A stretch of DNA of 64,000 bases from Hyphomicrobium_A sp964620915 (GCA_964620915.1 CAZUKP010000004.1:1-64000), one strand, 5' to 3'; shown: positions 35,713 to 44,667, counted from the stretch's first letter. Translations and numbers: made by a program. The notes: generated by a model from the letters alone, not told the origin.

Positions 35713-37083
35713 ATGCCGACAATGCGTTACGCAGCGGCCGCGTTGAGTTTTGCGGTCCCTCTTGCTCTTGCCCCCGTCTTTGATTCCCTGCAAGCCGCCG
35801 AAGTAAAGGTTGAGGCCGATCTCAGCCAATCCGTCGTGTCCACAGCCAATCCCGGAAAGGTTTACCTGCGCCTGAGCCTCAAAAGCTTGGCTGCAGGCAA
35901 TCGGGATAGGCGCACGCCGATTAACGTCGCCATCGTGATCGACCGTTCAGGATCCATGCAGGGTGAGCGCATTGCCGCCGCCAAGGAGGGCGCGCGCGTC
36001 GCGCTCGATCGACTCTCCTCCGACGATACGATTGCGCTTGTCGCCTACAACCACGAGGTCGACGTCCTCAGTCCTGCAATGCCATTCAGCAGCAGTCGCG
36101 ACGACCTGAAGCGCGCAATTGACCGTCTGCAAGCAGCCGGCACGACTGCGCTCTATGCCGGTGTCAACGAGGGGGGACGGCAGATAGAAGAATTCATCTC
36201 GGACAACAACGTCAACCGCGTCGTTCTGCTATCTGACGGACTTGCTAACGTTGGCCCGTCCTCACCCGCCGAATTGGCGCGCCTTGGACGCAAGCTTGCT
36301 GGAAAAGGTATTTCCGTCAGCACAATCGGTCTTGGTCTCGACTACAACGAGGATCTAATGCAGCGCCTCGCTGCGGCAAGCGATGGAAATCACGTGTTCG
36401 TTGAGCGCCCGAGCGATCTGGCAGAGATCTTCGACCGAGAATTTGGTGATGCCCTTTCGGTCTCTGCGCGCGACATCACGATCACCATCGAATGCAAGCT
36501 AGGGTTCAAACCCATCCGCATACTTGGGCGTGATGGCGAAATCGACGGCAACCGCGTCACATTGAAGCTCAATCAGCTGCAAGCCGAAAATGAGCGCTAT
36601 GTCGTCGTGGAGCTGGATGCGCCTGAGGGCCGCAGTGAAAGCGCGGGTGAGATTGCCGATGTAGACGTCGTCTATCTCAATCTCGACAAGGAGGGTGCGC
36701 CTTCGCGAACCAACATCCGGCCAACGGTGCGCTTTTCGTCCGATGCAAAAGAGGCCGACGAAAGCCTCAACAAAACGGTGATGAGCCAAGTGACCACACA
36801 GATTGCCACCGAGAAAAGCGAGAAGGCGGTGGAGCTGCGCGACAAGGGCGACATTGCTGGTGCCCGCCAAGTCCTTCAGGAAAATGCCACCTTCATCAAG
36901 CGCTCTTACGAAGCGCTCGGCTCCGGAGCCGCACCTGCCCCGACAGCGTCGATCAAGGCACTCGGCGAGCTTGAAAAGCAGAATCTAGATGCCGCCGAGA
37001 ACCTCGATGCCGACAAGTGGGGCCGCACACGCAAAGCAATGCGCCATGACCAGCACAAGGCCAAAGTTCAACAGAGCTATTGA
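35713..37083 (+). CDS. Secreted von Willebrand factor type A domain protein
   Basis: This 456-residue protein begins with a signal peptide (ALSFAVPLALAPVFDSLQAAE), so it is probably periplasmic. The vWA domain starts near residue 70, with the metal-ion-dependent adhesion site DRSGSM (Asp77, Ser79, Ser81) and the later block RVVLLSDGLANVG. A C-terminal region after about residue 270 holds beta-rich and helical segments rich in Gln/Lys. vWA proteins bind partners through Mg2+; the partner is unknown. It follows the 1093-residue gene after a strong terminator. Confidence 0.88.
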   Translation: MPTMRYAAAALSFAVPLALAPVFDSLQAAEVKVEADLSQSVVSTANPGKVYLRLSLKSLAAGNRDRRTPINVAIVIDRSGSMQGERIAAAKEGARVALDRLSSDDTIALVAYNHEVDVLSPAMPFSSSRDDLKRAIDRLQAAGTTALYAGVNEGGRQIEEFISDNNVNRVVLLSDGLANVGPSSPAELARLGRKLAGKGISVSTIGLGLDYNEDLMQRLAAASDGNHVFVERPSDLAEIFDREFGDALSVSARDITITIECKLGFKPIRILGRDGEIDGNRVTLKLNQLQAENERYVVVELDAPEGRSESAGEIADVDVVYLNLDKEGAPSRTNIRPTVRFSSDAKEADESLNKTVMSQVTTQIATEKSEKAVELRDKGDIAGARQVLQENATFIKRSYEALGSGAAPAPTASIKALGELEKQNLDAAENLDADKWGRTRKAMRHDQHKAKVQQSY

Positions 37084-37088
37084 CGGGG

Positions 37089-37124
37089 AAAAAGCGGCGT
37101 CCGATCCTCAAGGTTGGGCGCCGC
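37089..37124 (-). terminator. Terminator of the fumarylacetoacetase-family gene
   Basis: On the minus strand GCGGCG and CGCCGC arms (37094-37124) are followed by TTTTT (complement of 37089-37093), 7 bases after the stop of the minus-strand gene. The loop is long. Confidence 0.6.
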
Positions 37125-37130
37125 AACCGC

Positions 37131-37979
37131 TTACGGCTTGAACGGCACGACCGTCTGGCGCTGCTCGCCCAAACCATCGACACGCAGCGTCATCACATCG
37201 CCCGCCTTCAGATATTCGCGTGGGTTGCGGGCCGAGCCGACACCGGGCGGCGTTCCTGTCGTGACCACGTCGCCGGGGTCCAGAACCAAAAACTCGGTGA
37301 TATGGGCCAGCAGTGACGGGATCGAGAAGATCATCGTGCTGCTATTGCCCGTTTGCTTGCTCTCACCGTTAACGTCGAGCGACATGGAGAGGCTGTGAAC
37401 GTCGCGGATCTCGTCGGGCGTCACAAGCCAAGGCCCCAGCGGTCCGAAGGTCTCGGCCGACTTACCCTTGAGCCATTGACCACCACGTTTCACCTGGAAC
37501 ATGCGCTCGGACACATCATTGCAGATGCAAAAACCCGCGATGTGATCCATCGCATCTTTCTCCTCCACGTAGCGTGCCTTCTTGCCGATGACGAAGGCAA
37601 GCTCAACCTCCCAATCCATGTGGCGCGCATTGTTCGGGTACATCACGTCGTCGTTGGGCCCGACAATGCAATTGGGCGCCTTGCTAAAAAGGATCGGCTC
37701 TTTGGGAATGTCCTGGCCAGTTTCCTTGGCGTGGTCGGCGAAATTGAGCCCGACAGCGATGAAATTGCGCGTCCCAGCAACAGGCGGACCAAGTCTCACG
37801 CCTTCTGGCGCCAAAGGTAGCGTCTTCGGATCCAGGTCGCGAAGCTTGGCCAGTGCGGCGGGCTCCAACGCTGCGCCGGCAAAATCGGACACGTGGGCCG
37901 AAAGATCTCGAATGGCGCCATCACCGTCGACGAGACCCGGCTTCTCTTCACCGGGATTGCCAAATCGCACCAGCTTCAT
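37131..37979 (-). CDS. Fumarylacetoacetate hydrolase family protein
   Basis: This 282-residue protein has the family metal-binding region: MDWEVELAFVIGKKARYV with the Glu-x-Glu pair, NDVSERMFQ, KSAETFGPLGPWLVTPDEI and VTTGTPPGVG. Members hydrolyse or decarboxylate various 2-oxo acids (ureidoglycolate lyase-like, fumarylpyruvate hydrolase-like, oxaloacetate decarboxylase-like). The start MKLVRFG is typical. The exact substrate cannot be read from the motifs, and the neighbours give no pathway clue. Confidence 0.9.
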   Translation of the reverse strand: MKLVRFGNPGEEKPGLVDGDGAIRDLSAHVSDFAGAALEPAALAKLRDLDPKTLPLAPEGVRLGPPVAGTRNFIAVGLNFADHAKETGQDIPKEPILFSKAPNCIVGPNDDVMYPNNARHMDWEVELAFVIGKKARYVEEKDAMDHIAGFCICNDVSERMFQVKRGGQWLKGKSAETFGPLGPWLVTPDEIRDVHSLSMSLDVNGESKQTGNSSTMIFSIPSLLAHITEFLVLDPGDVVTTGTPPGVGSARNPREYLKAGDVMTLRVDGLGEQRQTVVPFKP

Positions 37980-38115
37980 GGGATAATTCTCACAGTTTCT
38001 GTTGGTGTTGAGGAGCGGACGCAGGCCGCTTGTTCCCGGCGGGTTCGCCGGGCTAACGGCTATGCGCTACCGGCGGAAGGCCTCAGTTACTACGATCGGC
38101 GAATGGGCTCAATCT

Positions 38116-38457
38116 CTAGCTTTTTGCGCCGTCCCCATAACGCAGCACCTTGACCTTCTCCAGTGTTACGAGACCGCTGCCCATCAGCTTATCGAGGCTA
38201 GGAAGAAACGCGTTGATCTTATCCTCCGCGTCGACGATCTCGATCACGATCGGCAAGTCCTGCGAAAGGCGTAGTATTTTCGCCGTGTGGAGGTGGCTTG
38301 AACGGCCAAAGCCCATCGGTCCGCGCAGCATTGTCGCGCCAGCAAGCTTCTGTTCTCGCGCGGCCATGACGATGGCCTCGTAGAGCGGCGAATGCCCCGC
38401 CCGGTCATCTTCGCCGATAAAGATACGCAATAGCACCGCGTCGTTAGGTATCTGCAT
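38116..38457 (-). CDS. DUF190 family protein
   Basis: This 113-residue protein carries the DUF190 pattern: VLLRIFIGEDDRAGHSPLYEAIV, GATMLRGPMGFG and LPIVIEIVDAEDKINAFLP, a PII-like ferredoxin fold. I chose ATG 38457, two bases after the crcB stop, because the longer frame runs back into crcB. DUF190 proteins often sit next to crcB, so a role with fluoride export is likely by context. No ligand is known from sequence. Confidence 0.88.
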   Translation of the reverse strand: MQIPNDAVLLRIFIGEDDRAGHSPLYEAIVMAAREQKLAGATMLRGPMGFGRSSHLHTAKILRLSQDLPIVIEIVDAEDKINAFLPSLDKLMGSGLVTLEKVKVLRYGDGAKS

Positions 38458-38459
38458 TT

Positions 38460-38858
38460 TCACACCCATTTCATGGCGTTCAACTGCGCCGCCGCCATGT
38501 GTCCGAGCCAAACCGCCAGAAGGCAAAGAATGACCGAAGCGCCGATGTTCAGGCCGGCATAGAGCCACTCACCATCGTTGAGAAGATTGAGCGTCTGTAA
38601 GCTGAAAGACGAAAACGTCGTGAAGCCGCCGCACAGCCCGATCATGATGAACTGCCGTTCGACAGTCCCCATCAGTAGGCGCCCGTCGGGTGCGGTCATG
38701 GTCGCGATGAACCCGATAATCAAGGATCCCAGCACATTGACGAGGAGTGTACCCCACGGAAAGGTCTCGCCGATCAGCCGGGCAGTGACGCCTGAGCACC
38801 AGAAGCGTGCCATGCCACCCAGCGCGCTGCCGACCCCAATCCACAAATAGATTTGCAC
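38460..38858 (-). CDS. crcB: Fluoride ion channel CrcB/Fluc
   Basis: CrcB forms a dimeric fluoride channel that expels fluoride. The 132-residue protein has four spans, the central motif GGFTTFSSFSLQ, and the N-terminal GSALGGMARF. The start MQIYLWIGVG is typical. It is cotranscribed with the DUF190 gene. I looked at the upstream region for the fluoride (crcB) riboswitch motif and did not see it. Confidence 0.93.
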   Translation of the reverse strand: MQIYLWIGVGSALGGMARFWCSGVTARLIGETFPWGTLLVNVLGSLIIGFIATMTAPDGRLLMGTVERQFIMIGLCGGFTTFSSFSLQTLNLLNDGEWLYAGLNIGASVILCLLAVWLGHMAAAQLNAMKWV

Positions 38859-39022
38859 GTGCCCTCCTATCCGTTTCGCTGCTACAGCCCCGTAGCGTGC
38901 CCGCCAGCTTGAAGCAGTCCCGAAGGCTCAGCAAGACCTTCAGATCCTGCTAACTACTTTTGTCCTGGCCCGGAACGTATATCCTGCGCGCCGCAGTCAC
39001 CTTTTTGAAGGCCCTGTCACTC

Positions 39023-40753
39023 ATGCATATCCTCCTGCGCGGAGACACACTGCAAAAGCTGCGGCTTGCCTCTGGACTGATCCTTTTTGCGTTTGTGACG
39101 ACGCACTTCCTCAACCACGCACTCGGCCTCATTAGCGTGGACATGATGCAGGACGCCCAGCAGTGGCGCTGGTTCATCACCCGCTCCTGGCCCGGAACCA
39201 TTATCCTGCTTGCAGCGCTTGTCACGCATATCGCACTGGCGCTCTACAAGGTTGCCGCGCGCGCCACGTTCCGGCTGCCGGCATGGGAGGCAATTCAGCT
39301 TAGCCTCGGACTATTGATCCCGTTTCTCCTTTTTCCCCACATCGTCAACACGCGCATCGCGCACGTCTTTTTTGGGGTCAATGATGTTTATCCCTATGAG
39401 CTTGCCCGGCTATGGCCGGCAAGCGCCATTACCCAAAGCCTGCTCCTGGTAATCGTGTGGGTGCACGGCTGCATCGGAATTCACTTTTGGCTGCGCCTCT
39501 ACGCACCCTACCGACGTTACGCCCCGTATCTACTCGCTCTCGCCATCTTCATCCCGCTTGCATCGCTCGGTGGCTTCATGGTTGCAGGCCGCAGCACTGC
39601 TGCCGCAGTCGAGGTGCCGGCAATTTTTGAAAACCTAAAAGAGCAGACAAGCTGGCCAAGCGATGCAGACAACACGGCTCTGGCTTGGCTGCGCACGCTT
39701 GTGCGTATCGAGTATGCGACGCTCCTTGCCGCCATTGCTGCAATCATTGCCTGGGCCCACTTTGCTCGGATATCCGGACCTAAGGTCACTGTTACATATC
39801 TCGGCGGACCCACGATCAAGGCACCGCAAGGCTCGACGTTGCTGGAGATCAGCCGCATGCGCAACGTACCGCATGCCTCCGTCTGTGGCGGGCGAGCGCG
39901 CTGTTCCACCTGCCGCGTTCGCATCGAGAAAGGTTCGACGACGCTTCCCCGACCCACCTTTCCCGAAAGTGTAACGCTTGGCAGTATTGGAGCACCCGAG
40001 AACGTTCGGCTCGCGTGCCAAATCCACCCGGTAGGCAAGCTCATCGTCACCCGCCTCTTGCGGGCGGAAAGCACCGGACCAAGTGCCGCCGAGATGCACG
40101 AGGCCGATTCAGGCGGTGTTGAAAAGCAGCTCGCCGTAATGTTCGTGGACTTGCGAGATTTCACGCGCCTGTCTGAATCGCGTCTGCCTTTCGACATCGT
40201 CTTTATGTTGAACGAATTCTTCGGTGCCGTTGGTGCCGCGATCACACAGAATGGCGGGTGGATCGACAAATTCCTAGGCGATGGGTTGCTTGCCGTGTTC
40301 GGCCAGAATACCGGCATACAGGTCGGATGCAGGCAAGCCTTGCGCGCCGCGCGGTCCATCGATCTTGCTCTCGACCACGTCAACGCCAGACTAGAGGCAG
40401 AACTAAACCACCCACTTCAGGTTGGCATTGGTATCGATGCGGGGCTGCTGTTACTCGGCCGAATCGGCTTTGGAGAATCTGTTGACTTCACTGTCATCGG
40501 AAACGCAGTCAACGTTGCAAGCAGGCTCGAAGCGCTCACAAAAGAGCGGAAAGTTCAGATTATGATCTCGCGCGAAGTTGCTCGCCAGGCCGGCTGGACG
40601 CCCGAAAGCGAGACTACGACAAAGGTCCACGTGCGTGGTGTCGCCGAACCTGTCGAGGTCATCGGCATCGGGCGTGGCCGCGATTTGCCGGCCAGCCTCC
40701 TCGCTTATGCCGATGACGAAGACGAAAAGCAACCGGCCACAGCCGGCCTATAA
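39023..40753 (+). CDS. cyaC: CyaC-like redox adenylate cyclase with heme-B anchor and [2Fe-2S] domain
   Basis: A 576-residue class III cyclase. Residues 1-195 hold about six spans with paired His (28, 32, 69, 106, 114, 148, 154), like the diheme-b anchor of succinate dehydrogenase. A ferredoxin-like domain at about 255-345 has Cys 288, 294, 297 and 332 (C-x5-C-x2-C-x34-C). The catalytic domain (about 370-560) has metal Asp in VMFVDLRDFT and LGDGLLAVFG, and Lys416 in DKFLGDG, which fits ATP rather than GTP. This matches CyaC of Sinorhizobium meliloti, which senses quinone redox state. ATG 39023 has GAAGG upstream; a TTG frame at 38960 is less likely. Confidence 0.9.
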   Translation: MHILLRGDTLQKLRLASGLILFAFVTTHFLNHALGLISVDMMQDAQQWRWFITRSWPGTIILLAALVTHIALALYKVAARATFRLPAWEAIQLSLGLLIPFLLFPHIVNTRIAHVFFGVNDVYPYELARLWPASAITQSLLLVIVWVHGCIGIHFWLRLYAPYRRYAPYLLALAIFIPLASLGGFMVAGRSTAAAVEVPAIFENLKEQTSWPSDADNTALAWLRTLVRIEYATLLAAIAAIIAWAHFARISGPKVTVTYLGGPTIKAPQGSTLLEISRMRNVPHASVCGGRARCSTCRVRIEKGSTTLPRPTFPESVTLGSIGAPENVRLACQIHPVGKLIVTRLLRAESTGPSAAEMHEADSGGVEKQLAVMFVDLRDFTRLSESRLPFDIVFMLNEFFGAVGAAITQNGGWIDKFLGDGLLAVFGQNTGIQVGCRQALRAARSIDLALDHVNARLEAELNHPLQVGIGIDAGLLLLGRIGFGESVDFTVIGNAVNVASRLEALTKERKVQIMISREVARQAGWTPESETTTKVHVRGVAEPVEVIGIGRGRDLPASLLAYADDEDEKQPATAGL

Positions 40754-40762
40754 AGGCCGGCT
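40741..40762. terminator. Bidirectional hairpin at cyclase stop
   Basis: AGCCGGCC-TATAAA-GGCCGGCT is a perfect 8-base stem with a 6-base loop, overlapping the cyclase stop and lying 10 bases before the stop of the convergent DUF2147 gene. It has no T-run. Confidence 0.65.
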
Positions 40763-40771
40763 GATGAGGTG

Positions 40772-41557
40772 CTACTTCTTCTTGCAAGGGAACGTGACGA
40801 CCGTCCGCAGATAAGGCACACGCACCGTGCAGTCGCGACCGTCTCCGGTCTCGCGCAGACTCAGGATTTCGCCCAGCTTGGCAAGCGCGGCTGACTTGGC
40901 GTCGGACTTTTTCTTCTTCGGTGCGTCTTCCTCGACCTCGGCAACGTCGTCGTTGACGGAACCATCGGCCCCATCGTCCAAGGCCGCTTCGTCCTCGACG
41001 GCCCCTGATTCCGCTGTGTCAGCGTCGTCGGTGAGGCCGGCAACCTTCGTACCCTTGGAGGAGGCTTTTTCGTCCTTGGTGTCCACGGAAGCCTTGGCCT
41101 CATCCTTGTCAGCCGGCTCAGCAGCGGCCGTTGTCGCGCCCTTGTCGTCGCAACGCTTCAGCTCGGACGTAGCACGCTTCCACACCATCGTTTCGCTGAG
41201 AAACTTCAGGCCGGCGTAGCCCATGACGCGCAGCTCATTCGTACCAACCGGTGTCAGCTCGACATCGAACTTGGAATCTCTTTCGGGGTCATAGATCCAG
41301 CCGCCGTCCCACTTGCCGCCCCTGACAGGCTTCACATCACCGAGAATCTGCATGCCGCAGGCTTCAGAATTGTCTGCGTCTTTGACCCACATGACATGGC
41401 CGCAAAGACCTTTTCCGCACTTGGTAATCTCAACAGCACCTCGGCCGGTGTGGTCGATCCAAATTCCGGTTGGCGCAGGTCCCGCGATGGCGGCACCGGC
41501 TGCAAAAAGTGCTGTGGTGCATGCGGCAAGCCGCACACCGAGTTTGCTAATCCGCAT
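40772..41557 (-). CDS. Secreted DUF2147 family protein with acidic low-complexity region
   Basis: This 261-residue protein has a signal peptide (LAACTTALFAAGAAIA) and then a DUF2147 domain: GIWIDHTGRGAVEITKCGKGLCGHVMWV and LRVMGYAGLKFLSETMVWKR. After that comes an Ala/Asp/Glu/Lys-rich low-complexity stretch of about 75 residues and a C-terminal tail with Cys (RDCTVRVPYLRTV). ATG 41557 has GGAG at 8 bases; the frame to 41722 is unconserved. DUF2147 proteins are small periplasmic beta-barrel-like proteins of unknown function. Confidence 0.85.
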   Translation of the reverse strand: MRISKLGVRLAACTTALFAAGAAIAGPAPTGIWIDHTGRGAVEITKCGKGLCGHVMWVKDADNSEACGMQILGDVKPVRGGKWDGGWIYDPERDSKFDVELTPVGTNELRVMGYAGLKFLSETMVWKRATSELKRCDDKGATTAAAEPADKDEAKASVDTKDEKASSKGTKVAGLTDDADTAESGAVEDEAALDDGADGSVNDDVAEVEEDAPKKKKSDAKSAALAKLGEILSLRETGDGRDCTVRVPYLRTVVTFPCKKK

Positions 41558-41947
41558 ATCCTCAACTCCCATGTGTTGCAGGGTCCTCCGACAAGCGTCA
41601 CGGCCCTCGCAGGGATTCTGTGTCGCCCGTCTCACGGGTTGCAGTGATGCCCCAAGGTGGCTGTCGTCGCTGTTACCTGGGGAACATCGGGACCCATGCA
41701 TCGTTGGACGGGCACTCTCCATGGCCTTATGGCAGGTTCTGGGCAGCCTCGCGAGAGTTCGACTGCCCGAGGTTTATTGCAGGTGTTAAACTCCATGGAT
41801 TCAGGCTTTTTGGCTCGATTTACCTGTTCAATCTGAACAAAACCGCGGCAACTTCGCGCGTGCTCGTGATCCGTCAACAATGTCGCAGCCGTATTTCCGT
41901 TTTCTGGGAGCAGTTCAACCACCACGCGGCAGGATAAGGATCCGTTC
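41558..41947. other. Non-coding stretch upstream of phrB
   Basis: I see no supported gene in these 390 bases. There is a dyad TGTTCA-ATC-TGAACA at 41825-41839, and AAGGA before the GTG start of phrB. The dyad is not the alphaproteobacterial LexA box (direct repeats GTTC-N7-GTTC). Confidence 0.6.
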
Positions 41948-43390
41948 GTGAACGAAACGCGGCCGATCATCCACTGGTTCCGCCAAGACCTGAGACTGAG
42001 TGACAACCGCGCTTTGTCGGCCGCTGCATCAGCCGGTGCGCCCGTAGTCCCCCTTTACATTTTTGATGACGAGACATCCGGACATTGGCGGATCGGGGGA
42101 GCAAGCCGCTGGTGGCTCCACAATAGCCTCGATGCGTTGGACCGCGCACTTAGGGAATTGCGATCGCGATTGGTGCTGCGCCGGGGCCCTGCACTTAGAG
42201 TGCTACAGGAGATCGTTAAAGAGACAAACGCTTGTGCGATACATTTTCCGCGCGGCTATGAACCGTTTGCCCTCAACGTCGAGGCAGAACTCAACCGCAC
42301 GTTTGTGAGCACGGACGTTGCAGTGAAGAGGTTCTCCGGTACGCTCCTGTTTGAGCCTGAACAGATTGCGACCAAGGCCGGCGAGCCCTTTCGCGTGTTC
42401 ACTCCGTTTTGGCGGGCTTGTCTCAATGCAACGCCTCCTGCAAAGCCCATCGGCAAACCTAAGGGCCTTCGGACCCCGGCAGCTTGGCCGCGAAGCGATA
42501 TGCTTGGCGATTGGAAACTCTTACCAATGCGGCCGGATTGGGCGGTCGGCCTGCGCGAGTCGTGGCGCATTGGAGATTTGGCCGCGCAGAAACGGCTCTT
42601 CGAATTTGCCGACCAGGCCGTGCAGGCCTATGGCGAAAAGCGTGATCGTCCCGACGAAGACGGGACATCGCGCCTTTCACCCTATCTGCATTGGGGCGAG
42701 ATCAGCCCGAACCAAGTCTGGCATGCTATATTGACACGCGAGCCGGACGGCACTGGTGGCGCGGCATCGTTTCTTCGCGAAGTAGGTTGGCGTGAATTCT
42801 GCGCCCACCTGCTCTTTCACTTTCCCGATCTTCCGAACAAACCTTTCCGCACTGAGTTTGTCCGCTTTGCCTGGCGCCAGGACAACGATGCGCTTAAAGC
42901 CTGGCAGCGCGGGCGAACAGGATATCCTATTGTCGACGCCGGCATGCGACAGCTCTGGCACACGGGATGGATGCACAATCGCGTGCGAATGATCGTTGCG
43001 TCCTTTCTGATCAAGGATCTCTTGATTCCGTGGCAGGAAGGCGAAACCTGGTTCTGGGACACGCTCGTCGATGCCGACCTGGCAAACAACGCCGCTGGCT
43101 GGCAATGGGTCGCCGGCTCCGGTGCCGACGCCGCACCCTATTTCCGCATCTTCAATCCAGTGAAGCAGGGCATGACGTTTGATCCCATGGGCGACTACGT
43201 GCGCCAGTGGGTACCCGAACTCAAAGAGTTGTCGGCGGCAAATATCCAAGCACCTTGGATGGCGTCGCCATCAGAACTAGCGGCAGCTGGGGTGCGATTG
43301 GGCGAGACCTATCCCTTGCCCATTGTCGATCACACGAAGGCCCGCGCCCGCGCACTCGCCGCGTTCGAGGTCATCAAGAAATCCAAGTGA
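41948..43390 (+). CDS. phrB: Deoxyribodipyrimidine photolyase
   Basis: Photolyase splits UV-induced pyrimidine dimers using light, with FAD and an antenna pigment. The N-terminal antenna domain starts WFRQDLRLSDNRAL; the FAD-binding domain includes LSPYLHWGEISP, AGMRQLWHTGWMHNRVRM, LIKDLLIPWQEG and FNPVKQGMTFDPMGDYVRQWVPEL. Length (480 residues) fits a class I CPD photolyase. It starts with GTG, preceded by AAGGA. Confidence 0.95.
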   Translation: MNETRPIIHWFRQDLRLSDNRALSAAASAGAPVVPLYIFDDETSGHWRIGGASRWWLHNSLDALDRALRELRSRLVLRRGPALRVLQEIVKETNACAIHFPRGYEPFALNVEAELNRTFVSTDVAVKRFSGTLLFEPEQIATKAGEPFRVFTPFWRACLNATPPAKPIGKPKGLRTPAAWPRSDMLGDWKLLPMRPDWAVGLRESWRIGDLAAQKRLFEFADQAVQAYGEKRDRPDEDGTSRLSPYLHWGEISPNQVWHAILTREPDGTGGAASFLREVGWREFCAHLLFHFPDLPNKPFRTEFVRFAWRQDNDALKAWQRGRTGYPIVDAGMRQLWHTGWMHNRVRMIVASFLIKDLLIPWQEGETWFWDTLVDADLANNAAGWQWVAGSGADAAPYFRIFNPVKQGMTFDPMGDYVRQWVPELKELSAANIQAPWMASPSELAAAGVRLGETYPLPIVDHTKARARALAAFEVIKKSK

Positions 43391-43410
43391 ATGCCTCGAT
43401 CACGATTCGC

Positions 43411-43839
43411 TTAGGGCTTCTTCGGCTCGATTAGCCCGGGAACGGCTGTCCCCTCAGGACCAATCTCCCGCCAGGCTTGCTGGCAACTCCACAGGTGCGA
43501 TAACCGGCATTCGTTGGGACCCGTGGCCTTCCGGCAGGACAATGCACTCTTCCAGGCGGCGAGGATCTTAGCAGCCTCATCGTCAAATTCCGCGAGAGTT
43601 CCGTCTTGGTATTTTGCCCTGAGTTCGTTGACGACATTTGTGGTTCGCAAATCGTAACAGATGAGCTCAACGCCGGCCGCCTGGCCGAAGCGCGCACCAG
43701 CCTGTCGCGCACTAAGCCTACTTGTATCAAGTTTCGTTGCATTGGCGTCCTTGGACGCACCCGGGGTGCCGGCCGCCACGGCGAAAGAGTGAACCATACT
43801 CAAGAGCAGTGCCACGATCGCTACGATGGATGTGTGCAC
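43411..43839 (-). CDS. Hypothetical secreted protein
   Basis: I do not recognise this 142-residue protein. It has a signal peptide (SIVAIVALLLSMVHSFAVAA) and three Cys in the mature part near the C-terminus (LSCRK, ECRL, SCQQ), plus one in ICYDL, so disulfide bonds are likely. The rest is helical and polar. It converges on phrB with a 20-base gap. It may be a small periplasmic protein. Confidence 0.65.
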   Translation of the reverse strand: MHTSIVAIVALLLSMVHSFAVAAGTPGASKDANATKLDTSRLSARQAGARFGQAAGVELICYDLRTTNVVNELRAKYQDGTLAEFDDEAAKILAAWKSALSCRKATGPNECRLSHLWSCQQAWREIGPEGTAVPGLIEPKKP

Positions 43840-44082
43840 GAACCGTCCCTCCCCTGTGGTTGTTGCTTCTGCGTTCTTTTCCCGCGTGCAATCTAACTGT
43901 CTAACCGTTGGAACAAGGATTGATTGTGATAAGGCAGCGAGCCCCGGTCAATGCTCCATGCCACAAGTTGCCGGTTGAACCGATCCCGATCGCACATTGG
44001 TAATACGCACAGTGGTCACCGTTAGACTTCTGTGTAAGGGCCCCGCGTGCAAATGTTGTCGCTTGTCAGTAGAGGTGATGTG

Positions 44083-44667
44083 ATGTCTGCCGACCCACAA
44101 TTCCGCAGCGGGACGCTCGAAGATGTCCCTGTCCTGACCGAACTCGTGAACTACGCGGGCGAGGGACTGCCTCATTATCTTTGGGGTCAGATGGCAGGTC
44201 CGGGCGAGATGCCTTGGGATGTTGGGCACAACCGTGCCGCACGTGAGGAGGGCAGCTTTTCATACCGCAACGCAACGATGATCGAGCAAGGCGGTCATTG
44301 CGCCGGCTGTCTTATTGGCTATGAGATTCCCGATCAGCCCGAACCGATCCCCGACGACATGCCGGCCATGTTCGTGCCGCTGCAAGAGCTGGAAAATCTT
44401 GCGCCTGGTACCTGGTACGTCAACGTGTTGGCCGTGCGGCCGCAGTATCGCGGGCACGGCCTTGGTACGCGACTGCTCTGGCTAGCAGAAGAAAAGGCCC
44501 GCTCTCTGCGAAAGCGTGGCTTGAGTGTCATTGTTTCGGATTCCAATGGTGGCGCGCGCCGGCTCTATGAGCGCTGCGGCTATGCGGAAAGTGCCAAACG
44601 GACGATGGTCAAGGAAGGTTGGGTCAACGAGGGGCAGTGCTGGATTTTACTGACCAATATCTTTTGA
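44083..44667 (+). CDS. GNAT family N-acetyltransferase
   Basis: A 194-residue acetyl-CoA-dependent acetyltransferase. The acetyl-CoA loop is in VNVLAVRPQYRGHGLGTRLLWLAEE, and the C-terminal strand and helix is VIVSDSNGGARRLYERCGY. The N-terminal half (FRSGTLEDVPVLTELVNYAGEG) is typical. ATG 44083 has GAGG upstream; the frame opens earlier at 44047. The substrate is unknown. It precedes an OPT transporter but with a 125-base gap. Confidence 0.88.
   Translation: MSADPQFRSGTLEDVPVLTELVNYAGEGLPHYLWGQMAGPGEMPWDVGHNRAAREEGSFSYRNATMIEQGGHCAGCLIGYEIPDQPEPIPDDMPAMFVPLQELENLAPGTWYVNVLAVRPQYRGHGLGTRLLWLAEEKARSLRKRGLSVIVSDSNGGARRLYERCGYAESAKRTMVKEGWVNEGQCWILLTNIF

Noticed and set aside
38859..39022. Fluoride riboswitch before crcB
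   Set aside because: The conserved GGTGATGG-type core is not visible on the minus strand.
41825..41839. SOS (LexA) box before the photolyase gene
   Set aside because: The dyad TGTTCA-ATC-TGAACA is inverted with short spacing; the alphaproteobacterial LexA site is a direct repeat with 7 bases between.
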